Source: an uncultured Clostridium sp.
Lineage (GTDB): Bacteria > Bacillota > Clostridia > TANB77 > CAG-508
Reading direction: 5' to 3'
Assembly: GCA_947648495.1 (NCBI GenBank)
Contig: CANSOA010000005.1
Coordinates: 1 to 64,000 of the forward strand
DNA: 64,000 bases
In this document: one piece after another, positions 53,300 through 62,038 of the stretch
How the letters are laid out: each line of letters begins with the position of its first letter
How positions within the stretch are numbered: the stretch's first letter is position 1
Position numbers and translations under genes: made by a program
Notes under the pieces: generated by a model
Databases searched by the model: none
What the model was told of the DNA's origin: nothing
The model's input: only the letters and a program-made list of their open reading frames with translations

Positions 53300-53746
53300 A
53301 TGGGAAAATATAGTAAAGAAATAAGAAATTTAAAACTTACAAGTAAAAATAAAAAGTGCTATATTTGTGAAAAATATGAAAATATTACAGAATTGCATCA
53401 TTTGGTAAAAGTTTCTGATATATCTAAATATATGGATAAATTTGAAGAAGATAATATATTAACAAATTCATTAAGAGGTGTTTACTTGTGTCCCAATCAT
53501 CATACTTTACTACATAAATTAATATCCGAAAAATATTATGATTATACACATAGTTTAACAAAAGAAGAAATTAAAAAATATTATGCATTATTACAATATA
53601 CTAAGGAATTATATACAGATATATATGATTATATAAATAGTACAAAATATGAAACTACTTTAGATATATTAAAATTAAAAGTAAGGCTAGATCAAGTATG
53701 TATAGAACTTGAAGCGAGATTCAAAAAAACAATAAAAATAGATTAA
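53300..53746 (+). CDS. HNH-like nuclease
   Basis: 148 residues. C-Y-I-C at about 24, then L-H-H-L-V and C-P-N-H-H-T-L-L-H-K, an HNH/ββα-metal pattern. A C-terminal helical part is not familiar. ATG 53300. Could be a homing or defence nuclease. Confidence 0.65.
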   Translation: MGKYSKEIRNLKLTSKNKKCYICEKYENITELHHLVKVSDISKYMDKFEEDNILTNSLRGVYLCPNHHTLLHKLISEKYYDYTHSLTKEEIKKYYALLQYTKELYTDIYDYINSTKYETTLDILKLKVRLDQVCIELEARFKKTIKID

Positions 53747-53775
53747 AGGGCAGCTAAATAGCTGTCTTTTTAAGG
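53745..53775 (+). terminator. Terminator after the HNH-like gene
   Basis: gcagct / agctgt arms with a 4-5 nt loop, then TTTTT. Confidence 0.65.
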
Positions 53776-53805
53776 AGGAAAGTATATGGTTATAAAAAAT
53801 AGATA

Positions 53806-53834
53806 TTGACATATAATAAAATATAAGTTATAAT
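53806..53834 (+). promoter_or_regulatory. Consensus promoter of the antisense RNA
   Basis: TTGACA (53806-53811), exactly 17 bp, TATAAT (53829-53834), with no gene following. Confidence 0.85.
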
Positions 53835-53840
53835 TAAATT

Positions 53841-53908
53841 AACTTAGTTAATCGCATAGGTCATGATTAACGTCTGAGATAGATAGGTGCAACTATCTAT
53901 CTCTTTTT
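53841..53908 (+). ncRNA. Small antisense RNA of a type I toxin-antitoxin locus
   Basis: Runs from the consensus promoter to the terminator hairpin 53876-53903 plus TTTTT. It has no ORF. It contains GCATAGGTCAT (53854-53864), identical to the plus-strand copy at 54033-54043, so it is complementary to the start codon region of the peptide mRNA. It would pair there and block translation. Confidence 0.75.
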
Positions 53909-53910
53909 AT

Positions 53911-53944
53911 TATAAAAAATAGAGAGTGCGTGCAAACACTCTCT
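53911..53944 (-). terminator. Terminator of the small peptide mRNA
   Basis: agagagtg / cactctct stem with an 8-nt loop; T run on the minus strand. Confidence 0.75.
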
Positions 53945-53953
53945 TGACTACTA

Positions 53954-54043
53954 TTAGTCCTTTTGGTCTTTGACATCAGATGAATTATTATTGTTTTGCA
54001 ATAATTTTTCAATCAAACGCCAAATTAAATCAGCATAGGTCAT
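53954..54043 (-). CDS. Small peptide, putative type I toxin (29 aa)
   Basis: M-T-Y-A-D-L-I-W-R-L-I-E-K-L-L then an N-rich, charged tail: a short amphipathic helix plus polar end, as in Fst/par-like toxins, though shorter in the hydrophobic part. AAAGGAGGG lies 8 bp upstream. The antisense RNA at 53841-53908 covers its start region. Convergent genes with back-to-back terminators match the par layout. Toxicity is inferred. Confidence 0.6.
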   Translation of the reverse strand: MTYADLIWRLIEKLLQNNNNSSDVKDQKD

Positions 54044-54132
54044 ATAACGCCCTCCTTTCTTAAAGATTTCCTTTAAGTAGGATAGGATTATTATATACTA
54101 TGTTATGATATATTTCAACATAATTTTTAAGG

Positions 54133-54157
54133 AACATCAGAGAAATCTGGTGTTTTT
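54133..54157 (+). repeat. 25-bp direct repeat flanking hicAB, left copy
   Basis: Aacatcag-agaaat-ctggtgttttt, a terminator-like hairpin, repeats exactly at 54912-54936. Confidence 0.8.
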
Positions 54158-54185
54158 ATTTTACTAAAAATTTTTAAGAAACCTC

Positions 54186-54214
54186 TTGACAATACGTACA
54201 ATACGTAGTATAAT
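54186..54214 (+). promoter_or_regulatory. hicAB promoter with TACGTA sites
   Basis: TTGACA (54186-54191), 17-bp spacer, TATAAT (54209-54214). TACGTA occurs twice in the spacer (54193-54198 and 54202-54207), a likely HicB operator. Confidence 0.75.
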
Positions 54215-54237
54215 AAAATTGTTAGGAGGAAATGGTC

Positions 54238-54421
54238 ATGACATTCCGTGAAATAGAGAAATTGCTTATCTCTAACGGTTGGTATCATCATCATACAAAC
54301 GGTTCTCATTACATATACAGACATAATGAGATAAAACGGAAGTATACCAGTACCAAATCACAAAGGAGATATAGCAAAAGGAACTCTTAACAGTATTTTA
54401 AAGCAAGCAGGGCTAAAATAA
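54238..54421 (+). CDS. hicA: HicA mRNA interferase toxin, read through a +1 shift at CGG
   Basis: 60 residues. M-T-F-R-E-I-E-K-L-L, then N-G-S-H-Y-I-Y-R-H with the catalytic His of the dsRBD-like fold. In the plain frame the reading after CGG 54337-54339 is unrelated and stops early. The +1 step gives I-K-G-S-I-P-V-P-N-H-K-G-D-I-A-K-G-T-L, the standard HicA second half, and a stop at 54419-54421. It cleaves mRNA when free of HicB. AGGAGG site. Confidence 0.85.
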
Positions 54422-54462
54422 AGCCCTCTTGCGTATAATATAAATAAGGAGTGTATTGTGTT

Positions 54463-54897
54463 ATGAAAGTGATTTATCCAGTGTTATTTTATGAAGAAAA
54501 AGAAAATGCTTACTCTGTGTTTGTTCCAGATTTGGAAAATATTACTACTTGTGGCGAAACGCTAGAAGAGGCGATGTATATGGCTGAAGATTTGATTGCA
54601 GGAGTGATTTTAGATAAAATGGAAGAAGGTTGTAAAATTCCAAGATCAAGTAAAATTGAAGAAGTATCATTTGATACATTGGAAAATTATTTGGAAATAG
54701 AAAACTGGGATTATGTGTCTAAGTTTAAAACATATATTATTGTTGATATCAATTCATTTGCTGAAAAGTGGGGAAAAGAACTAGTTAAGAAAACGGTTAA
54801 TATTCCAAAATGGGTAAACACAAAGGCAGAAGAAATGAAAATTAATTTTTCAAAGACATTGGAAGAGGCTTTATTGGAGAAAATATATAAAGACTAA
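54463..54897 (+). CDS. hicB: HicB antitoxin
   Basis: 144 residues. The N-terminal partial RNase H fold (Y-P-V-L-F-Y-E-E-K ... V-F-V-P-D-L-E-N-I-T-T-C-G-E-T-L-E-E-A) binds HicA; the C-terminal part (I-P-K-W-V-N-T-K-A-E-E) is probably the DNA-binding domain. It represses its own promoter. Start ATG 54463. Confidence 0.9.
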   Translation: MKVIYPVLFYEEKENAYSVFVPDLENITTCGETLEEAMYMAEDLIAGVILDKMEEGCKIPRSSKIEEVSFDTLENYLEIENWDYVSKFKTYIIVDINSFAEKWGKELVKKTVNIPKWVNTKAEEMKINFSKTLEEALLEKIYKD

Positions 54898-54911
54898 ATT
54901 ATAATAAATGA

Positions 54912-54936
54912 AACATCAGAGAAATCTGGTGTTTTT
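54912..54936 (+). repeat. 25-bp direct repeat flanking hicAB, right copy
   Basis: Exact copy of 54133-54157; overlaps the leader of the distal tail gene. Confidence 0.8.
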
Positions 54937-54965
54937 TGATGTTAAAAAGAAGGGCAGTGAAAGCA

Positions 54966-55637
54966 ATGTTTAAATTTAAAGGGATATCTAGTAATGATAT
55001 GAAAGTAGTTATTGAAGAAGAAGAACATTTTTTAGGAAGAGCAGAACAAAGAATTGAAAAAACAGACATTGAAGGAAAAGACGGGGCAATTTATGAGGAA
55101 TTAGGATATTTTGATATAGACCGTCCCATCAAAGTTCAAATTTTAGATGTTTCAAAGTTAGATGATATTTTTGTTTGGTTAAATGGAGAAGGAGAATTTG
55201 AATATAAAGATAGAAAAACAACTGCTAGATTTTACAATCAATTAGAACCTGAGCGAAGTGCTTGTATAAAAATAATTGATACAACTTTTTCGCGAGCTCC
55301 ATTTTGGTATAAAAAGGTGGATAACTATGTTGCAGTTTCAAACACAGTTGTGAACGATGGAAATGTTGCAAGTAGACCGATTATACGATTAGAAAAAGGC
55401 AATTCGGATGATATTGAATTGACGATTGGTGGTGTGAGATTCGTATATCATTTTAATGATGAAGAATATGTTGAAATCGATTGCGAAGAGATGTCAGTTT
55501 TATACGAAGGTTTGCGAAGAAATAGACAAATTGAAATAGGCTATGCTTTTCCGAAACTAAATATAGGAAACAATAATATTGTAATACATAGTGGAGATTG
55601 TGTGATTAAAATAAAAAGAAAGGATAGATGGTTATGA
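54966..55637 (+). CDS. Distal tail protein (Dit-like)
   Basis: 223 residues. F-K-G-I-S-S-N-D-M-K-V-V at the start and F-Y-N-Q-L-E-P-E-R-S in the middle are the siphovirus distal-tail pattern. It forms the hub joining tail tube and baseplate. It would usually follow the tape measure directly; here about 4.9 kb of accessory genes intervene. Stop overlaps the next start. Confidence 0.82.
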   Translation: MFKFKGISSNDMKVVIEEEEHFLGRAEQRIEKTDIEGKDGAIYEELGYFDIDRPIKVQILDVSKLDDIFVWLNGEGEFEYKDRKTTARFYNQLEPERSACIKIIDTTFSRAPFWYKKVDNYVAVSNTVVNDGNVASRPIIRLEKGNSDDIELTIGGVRFVYHFNDEEYVEIDCEEMSVLYEGLRRNRQIEIGYAFPKLNIGNNNIVIHSGDCVIKIKRKDRWL

Positions 55638-58604
55638 TTAAAATATTTAATTCAGATGATAGAGACTTAAGTACAGCAGGAAATATAATCATCAATCCAA
55701 CAAAATGTATTGAAACAAGAAAAAAATCTTTAAATGGATGGTATATTGATGTTGAAATTCCGATTAAATATAAGGACTACATCGAACAGGACATGCTTTG
55801 TGTTGTAAAAACAAAATCAAAACTAAATCCGCAGGCGTTTCGAATTAAGAATATTGAGAAAAAACAAAGAAAAATAATCTTTGAAGCTAGACATGTTATG
55901 TTTGACGCAGAAGACTATTTTTTGTTAGATGTTAGGCCAACGAATCAGAATGGGCAAAATGCATTGAGTTACGTTAATCAAAGAACAGATAAGAAGAGTC
56001 CGTTTACTGTATTTTCAAATGTTACGGTTCAAGATACAGCGTATTTTGTTAGAAAAAGTTTGTTGGAAGCTTGGGTGACGATTGAGGAAAGGTGGGGAGG
56101 TGTTTTTGATGCAGATAACTGGGATATTCGTTTTTTAACTAAGGTTGGCAATGATAATGGCGAAACGGTGATGTATGGTAAGAATTTGCAAAATATAGAG
56201 GTTTATGAGGATTGGTCTAGTGTTGTGACGAGGTTGTATCCAGTGGGATATAATGGATTGATGTTGCCTGAAGTTTATTTGGAGAGTGATGTTGAGTATG
56301 GGGAATCGTATACAAGGACGATAGATTTTATGACGGATTTAGAGGGTGAGGAACAGACGAGTGAAAATCTGATTGTTGAGCTTAGGTCAAAGGCTAGAGC
56401 CTATTTGGAGGAGAATAAGGTTCCGAAGATTTCTTATACAATAGGGGTAAATGTGAATGAGAGTTTAGAGATGGGAGATACAGTTCATATTAAACATCCG
56501 CTTTGTAGTGTTTTGGCAGAGGTTTTAGAATATGTGTATAATGTTGTTTTAGAGAAGACAAAACAGATAACGGTTGGAAATTATTCAAGGGATGTAAAAA
56601 CCAAATTTAATACAATAAAAGAAAACATCAACAAAGTTGCTGAAAGAGTGACTACACAAGAAAGAGTAATAGAAGCACAAACAAATTTAATTAATTCAAT
56701 GAATAAAAATGGACTTGTTTATATAGATGATAATGAAATTTTGATTTTGGATAAGTTGCCGCGAGAAGAGGCTAAGAATGTTTGGCGATTTGGGCTTGGT
56801 GGCTTAGGGTTTAGTTCAAATGGATATGAAGGACCTTTTGAGACAGCAATAACAATGGATGGACAGATTAATGCGAATTTTATTACAGTTGGGCAAATGA
56901 ATGTGGCGAGGATTGAGGGATTGACGGATAGTTTGAATGAAATTGATACAGCAATTGAGTTTAATAGGAGTAATGTTCAGATTGTTGTAAATAAACAAAA
57001 TGAACAGGAAGAAAAACTTGCTAAAATGGTGGTGGATATTAATGAGATTATTCAAAAAGTAGAAAATATTGCTGATTTGACGAAAACTGTTGATGGAGTG
57101 AAAATGATTACATTTGATGATGCGATTCCTGGTTCTCCGATTGAGATACGAATTTTGGGAAATAATTTGGTTTTTAAGGGATTGTATTTTGATGGTAGTT
57201 GGTGTTTTGATAAGGAACATTATTTTACAAAGGGTAATTCGGCGCTTTTTATGAATGATAAGGTGTATGATTTAGGAATTGATGAAGTGCTTAGACAATA
57301 TAATGGCGTTTGTGATGAATATGTGTATGATTATATGGAAAATACAGCTAAAGTTATTCGTAGAATAGGTGTGAATGGTGTTGGTGGATTATATGTTTTG
57401 CCTAAGGAGTTGATTGAGGAGTTGCCAGTGCCTGCTTTTGAGTTGAAGGAGGGAAGCAATGTGATTATGCTTCCGAATTATAGTGCGAATATGTGTATTA
57501 GATATGTTGTAAAGAATGATTATACGAATTTATTAGCAACAAGGGTTGAGATGAAGAGTAATATTTTGCAGACGAGGGAGGAGATTAAACATGAGGTTGA
57601 CAAGAAGGTGACGGATGCGAAGAATGAACTTACGGAGGATATAAGTACGATTACGCAAAAGGCGGATAGGATTGATTTAGAGGTTAAGAGGAAAGTTGGG
57701 AATGATGAGATTATTTCGAGTATTAATCAGTCGGCGGAGAGTGTGAAGATTAGGGCGAATAAGATTGAGTTGACGGGTGTTGTTACGGTTTCGGATTTGC
57801 AAGAAGAGGGGAGTACGACGATTAATGGGGCGAATATTAAGACTGGAACGATTTCATCGGACAGGCTGGATACGGAGAATTTGAGACTTGGTGGCTCAAA
57901 TGCTACGACTGAAATATCGGCTAAGAGTATTGACTGGTTGTCTGGTAGTGTTACATCTCCGTCCGGACGAAGTTCAAATCCGATTGCTTATTTTGGAGCT
58001 TTTAATAAGTCGAGTATGAATGTTCCTAGAGATTCTGTGGGTATGGAGATTTGGGATAATGGAGAAATATATATACGTCATATGTTTACGGAGTCTGGAA
58101 CGGATACGTCTGGTTATATGGGATTTATTAAGACATTTCTTGCGTCGGTTGATAGTTTGAGGGCGATTAATTTTATTGGAGGTGTTACTTCTGCTGGTTC
58201 ACGTGGACTAAATGTAAGTACATATGCTGAAACGTTTGATATATATGCGGCGACGTCGGATGAACGTTTGAAGAAGAATATTGTTGATGCGAAGACAAAA
58301 GGATTGGATGTGATTAATAAGATACGTTTAATTTCGTTTAATTGGAGAGATTCTGGTAAGTATCAAGATATGGGATTTTCGGCGCAGCAGTTGAAGGAGG
58401 TTTGTGAGGATTTTGTGAGTTCTGTGAAACAGCCGAAGCGGTGCAGAGTTGGAGAATATTTTACAGGTGATAGATTTTAATATGTTGCCATATGTGATTG
58501 GAGCAATTCAAGAACTTAGTAAGGAGAATGAAAGTTTGAAGAGAGAATTTGAGAATTTAAGGAAACGAATTGATATTTTGGAAAGCAAGGAGGAAAAAGA
58601 ATGA
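55634..58604 (+). CDS. Tail endopeptidase/baseplate protein with S74 chaperone end, read through a +1 shift at CGG
   Basis: 989 residues when joined. The N-terminal part (1-330) is the Tal/prophage-tail domain, then coiled and beta-rich linker regions, and a C-terminal S74 intramolecular chaperone (S-D-E-R-L-K-K-N-I, about 875; F-S-A-Q-Q-L near 925). The plain frame ends at 58480 with an odd tail. At CGG 58439-58441, a CGGT site, the +1 reading gives G-A-E-L-E-N-I-L-Q-V-I-D-F, then M-L-P-Y-V-I-G-A-I-Q-E-L-S-K-E-N and a coiled coil, the normal S74 end. The new stop at 58602-58604 overlaps the next ATG as ATGA. Confidence 0.85.
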
Positions 58605-58939
58605 AAAAAATAGATTTTGAAAATGGAAATACAAAGGCTAGTGCAGAGACAATGATAGAATTACAGGATAATATAGAAGAAGCTATTAAAGATATTGGAT
58701 TAGGTGATGTTAATCTTACAATGATAAGAAATGAAGATATAAATTCTATTGATTTGAATGGATTTTGTTATTTATCTGCTTGCAATTATGGAGAAATTAA
58801 TCTAGCGAATGGATATTTGTTACAACTTGTCTATATAAGTACTTATAAAGTTCAATTTTATATTTCGGCGTCAGGTACAACGGGGTTACAATATAGAAAG
58901 TTAGTAAATGGAATCTGGCAGAGTTGGATGGATATTTAA
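58601..58939 (+). CDS. Small baseplate/tail fibre protein
   Basis: 112 residues. The second half (Y-L-S-A-C-N-Y-G-E-I-N ... W-Q-S-W-M-D-I) resembles the knob domain of phage tail fibres. Coupled to the S74 gene through ATGA. AGGAGG lies within the preceding gene. Confidence 0.6.
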   Translation: MKKIDFENGNTKASAETMIELQDNIEEAIKDIGLGDVNLTMIRNEDINSIDLNGFCYLSACNYGEINLANGYLLQLVYISTYKVQFYISASGTTGLQYRKLVNGIWQSWMDI

Positions 58940-58959
58940 TTTGAGATAGGGGTTGAGTT

Positions 58960-59883
58960 ATGGATAATAGATTGATTTTTAAAGGGAAAGAATTGAATGA
59001 AGTTGATAATCATGTGTTGGGTATCAGTGGAGAGAATGAGCAAGAGTTGCTCATTTTTTCATTTGAAGATGGTTTTGTGGATGGAACAGGTTATTTAGAT
59101 GTAGAACTTCCCAATGGGAAGAAAGGTTGCATAGAGAATCTTGAAAAAGACGAGAAAAAGGAATGCTATAAATTGACAGTTAAAAGTGGTCTTCTGAGAT
59201 ATGAAGGAATTGTAAAAATGCAATTAAAGATTGTTCAGAAGACAGAAGTTTGGAAATCGATAGAGTTTGAAATGCACGTTTTGGAAGCAATTAATGCAGT
59301 TGAAACTATTGAAGAACAATATCCTACTTGGTCGGAGAGAATGACAATTCGTGTTGGTGAATTAGAAGAAGGATTGAGACAAATTGGTGAAAAAGTAGAA
59401 GGAATAAAAGTTCCGACTAAGTTATCAGAACTAGAAGATGACAGTAATTTTGTAGAAGATGAAAATTATGTTCATACGGATAATAATTTTACGAGTGAGG
59501 ATAAGGAGAGGTTGGATGGATTGACGGATTTTAGGGAGTGTGATCCGACGGTGCCTGCGTGGGCGAAGGAGCCGAGTAAACCGATGTATACGGCGGGTGA
59601 GGTTGGTGCGTTGCCTGTGGATACGGTGCTGTTTAGTGGGGATTATGAGGATTTGAGGAATAAGCCTGTGGTGCCTTCTGTGGAGGGTTTGGCGACGGAG
59701 GAGTTTGTGAAGGAGATGGTGAGTGGTGTTGTTTTGCCGGAGGAGGTTGTGATTTCTAGTGTGGAGCCGAATTGGGATAGTTGTAAGGTTTGGATTGATG
59801 AGGGTGAGACGGAGGAGTTTGTGACGATGGATGAGTTTTATGATGTGGTTGGAAATATTGAGAGTTTGTTGTCGGAGGTGTAG
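58960..59883 (+). CDS. Upper baseplate (BppU-like) protein
   Basis: 307 residues. An N-terminal beta domain (1-110), a helix (W-S-E-R-M-T-I-R-V-G-E-L-E), then the P-T-K-L-S-E-L-E-D-D and A-K-E-P-S-K-P repeats typical of tail fibres. The second half is strongly G and T rich. It carries or supports the adhesins that follow. Confidence 0.6.
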   Translation: MDNRLIFKGKELNEVDNHVLGISGENEQELLIFSFEDGFVDGTGYLDVELPNGKKGCIENLEKDEKKECYKLTVKSGLLRYEGIVKMQLKIVQKTEVWKSIEFEMHVLEAINAVETIEEQYPTWSERMTIRVGELEEGLRQIGEKVEGIKVPTKLSELEDDSNFVEDENYVHTDNNFTSEDKERLDGLTDFRECDPTVPAWAKEPSKPMYTAGEVGALPVDTVLFSGDYEDLRNKPVVPSVEGLATEEFVKEMVSGVVLPEEVVISSVEPNWDSCKVWIDEGETEEFVTMDEFYDVVGNIESLLSEV

Positions 59884-59884
59884 T

Positions 59885-60922
59885 ATGGCAGTGGTGAGGT
59901 ATAGGAGTTCGAGTGGAGAGGTTAAATGCTTGAGGAGTGTGAGTGTGAGGGCTGGTTCGAGTGGTTGGAGACCGCGTTCGGATTGGTGGGATGTTGATAG
60001 GATTTTGGAGAATGATATGGAGGATTATCCTGCGAAGATGATTTGTTTGTTGTCGGATAGTAATGTTGAGACGATGATTTATGGATGGAGTGCTTCGAAG
60101 ATAGTGACTAGCGATGGGATTGAGTATGTGAGTGTTGTGGGTGATTTAGTGCATAGATGGGATGTTACGAAGGATAAGGCTTGTGGTTTGGGTTATAAGA
60201 CGAGGTATGTGATATATTATTTTGAGAGTGAAGAGATTGTTGAGGGGAGTAAGAGATTTTCGTCTGATGTTTTGTATTGTGTTTTGAAGGGTATGAAGGT
60301 TAGACCGGTGAGTGAGGTTTGGAATAGTCATTTTTTTAGGAATTGTAGTGTTTTGGAGTGTGTGAGGTGCGTGGATACGAGTTTTAGGACACATCCGAGT
60401 TTTGAGGGTTGTTGTAGTTTGGTTGAGGTGAAGGGCTTGAGATATGAATCGTATTTGGCTGGTGCTCCGATTTATAGTGGTTGTAAGAGTTTGGAAGTTT
60501 ATCCTGCGAGTAAGGATATATTGTTTAATAGTATTAATAATTATTTTGCGAATAATTCGATTGAGTGTATAGATTTTGATTTTTCTAAGGTTAAGGATTT
60601 TGGTTGGGCTTTTAATGGATGTAGTGTAAAGGTTATAGAGGTTTTGGATTTTAGGGAGGCTACGAGTGTTGTTAGGAGTTTTATGAGTACGAATTGTTTG
60701 GTTTCGATTAATAGGGTTTTGAATATAGGTATAAGTGGCTTGGATTTTGGTGGTTGTGTGTGTTTGAATCATGATACGTTGGTACGAATTTTGAATGCGT
60801 TGTGTGATTATTCTAGTGATATGGAGGGTATGCATACAATTGTGTTTGGTGCGACGAATTTGGCGAAGTTGAGTGATGAGGAGTTGGTGATTGGACAGGA
60901 TAAGGGTTGGACGATTAGTTAG
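59885..60922 (+). CDS. Tail adhesin with Leu-rich-repeat-like fold, copy 1
   Basis: 345 residues. W-R-P-R-S-D-W-W-D-V-D near the start, middle with BspA-like repeats (S-F-E-G-C-C-S-L-V-E-V; N-G-C-S-V-K-V-I), conserved C-terminal 50 residues. Probably the receptor-binding protein. A paralog follows with an almost identical 3' end of 158 bp. GT-rich composition. Confidence 0.6.
   Translation: MAVVRYRSSSGEVKCLRSVSVRAGSSGWRPRSDWWDVDRILENDMEDYPAKMICLLSDSNVETMIYGWSASKIVTSDGIEYVSVVGDLVHRWDVTKDKACGLGYKTRYVIYYFESEEIVEGSKRFSSDVLYCVLKGMKVRPVSEVWNSHFFRNCSVLECVRCVDTSFRTHPSFEGCCSLVEVKGLRYESYLAGAPIYSGCKSLEVYPASKDILFNSINNYFANNSIECIDFDFSKVKDFGWAFNGCSVKVIEVLDFREATSVVRSFMSTNCLVSINRVLNIGISGLDFGGCVCLNHDTLVRILNALCDYSSDMEGMHTIVFGATNLAKLSDEELVIGQDKGWTIS
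60765..60922 (+). repeat. 158-bp near-identical repeat, copy 1 (adhesin 3' end)
   Basis: Matches 61881-62038 with only about 3 differences. Confidence 0.85.
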
Positions 60923-60937
60923 GGGGTGTAGAAGGAT

Positions 60938-62038
60938 ATGAGTATTGCGACGGAGATAAGTAGGATTAAAGGGAATATTGAGAGTGCGTATGTGAAGGCT
61001 GAGGAGAAGGGAGCGATGTTGCCTGCTGTGCGAAATAGTGAGGGTTTGGCGAGTATGATTGAGAGTATTGCGCAAAGTGGAAGTGGTTGGAGACCGCAGG
61101 TGGATTGGTGGGATATTGATGGGATTTTGGCGGAGGATACGGAGGATTATGAGGGTAAGATGATTGTTTTGCTTTCTGATTCTTATGTGACACAAACAAT
61201 TAATTTGTTTGGTGCGTCTAAGGTAGTGTTGAGTGATGGTGCTGAGTATGTGGCGGATGGAGTGCATAGATGGGATGTGACAAAGGATAAGGCTTGTGGT
61301 TTGGGTTATAAGACGAGGTTTATGATAAGGTATTATGAGAGTAGGAGTGATTTTGAGTATAAGGATTTGAGGTTGAGTGATGCGTTGTATGTGATTTTTA
61401 AAGGATTGAAGATGGTTGTTTTGGGTAATCGTGCAGAGGTGGATTGTCCTATACGAGGTGCATTGAATGTTGAGTATATAAGGTTTGAGGATTGTGATTT
61501 TGATGGTAGTTCTGGGAATTTTTGTTTTGGTTTTCCTAGGTTGAGGGGGATTGAGGGATATGTTGTTCAGGATGATGTTTCGATGGAGAAGATGTATCAG
61601 GGTACGGGGCTTGGTGAGGTGAGTTTTTTGCCGAAGAGTCCTACGAATATGTCGAATGCGTTTACGAATGCGAGTGTTGAGTATTTGCCGTATGTGGATA
61701 CTGGTAGGGTTAGCAATTTTTGGCAGTGTTTTAATGGTAGTAGAGTAAGGGTGATTGAGAGTTTGGATTTGAATGGTTGTACGGTTGCGAGTGGTATGTT
61801 TGTGAGTCCGTGTTTGGTTTCAATTAATGAGATTGCTAATATAAGGATGAATGAGTTTAAGTTTGATGGTTGTGTGTTGCTGAATCATGATACGTTGGTA
61901 CGAATTTTGAATGCGTTGTGTGATTATTCTAGTGATATGGAGGGTATGCATACAATTGTGTTTGGTGCGACGAATTTGGCGAAGTTGAGTGATGAGGAGT
62001 TGGCGATTGGACAGGATAAGGGCTGGACGATAAGTTAG
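60938..62038 (+). CDS. Tail adhesin with Leu-rich-repeat-like fold, copy 2
   Basis: 366 residues. An extra N-terminal coiled segment (I-S-R-I-K-G-N-I-E-S-A), then W-R-P-Q-V-D-W-W-D-I-D and the same domain order as copy 1. The middle differs widely, the end is almost the same. This pattern suggests receptor-binding diversity created by recombination. Confidence 0.6.
   Translation: MSIATEISRIKGNIESAYVKAEEKGAMLPAVRNSEGLASMIESIAQSGSGWRPQVDWWDIDGILAEDTEDYEGKMIVLLSDSYVTQTINLFGASKVVLSDGAEYVADGVHRWDVTKDKACGLGYKTRFMIRYYESRSDFEYKDLRLSDALYVIFKGLKMVVLGNRAEVDCPIRGALNVEYIRFEDCDFDGSSGNFCFGFPRLRGIEGYVVQDDVSMEKMYQGTGLGEVSFLPKSPTNMSNAFTNASVEYLPYVDTGRVSNFWQCFNGSRVRVIESLDLNGCTVASGMFVSPCLVSINEIANIRMNEFKFDGCVLLNHDTLVRILNALCDYSSDMEGMHTIVFGATNLAKLSDEELAIGQDKGWTIS
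61881..62038 (+). repeat. 158-bp near-identical repeat, copy 2 (adhesin 3' end)
   Basis: Pairs with 60765-60922; both end at the stop codon followed by GGGGG. Confidence 0.85.

Noticed and set aside
737..58441. Random decay as the reason for the broken genes
   Set aside because: All breaks share the same cause, an extra C before GGA or GGT at a codon boundary, and no other damage occurs in these genes. Systematic sequencing error is not excluded and is kept as the main alternative.
60146..61267. A 373-codon open frame on the minus strand
   Set aside because: It mirrors the G/T-rich adhesin genes and has no ribosome site or protein-like composition.
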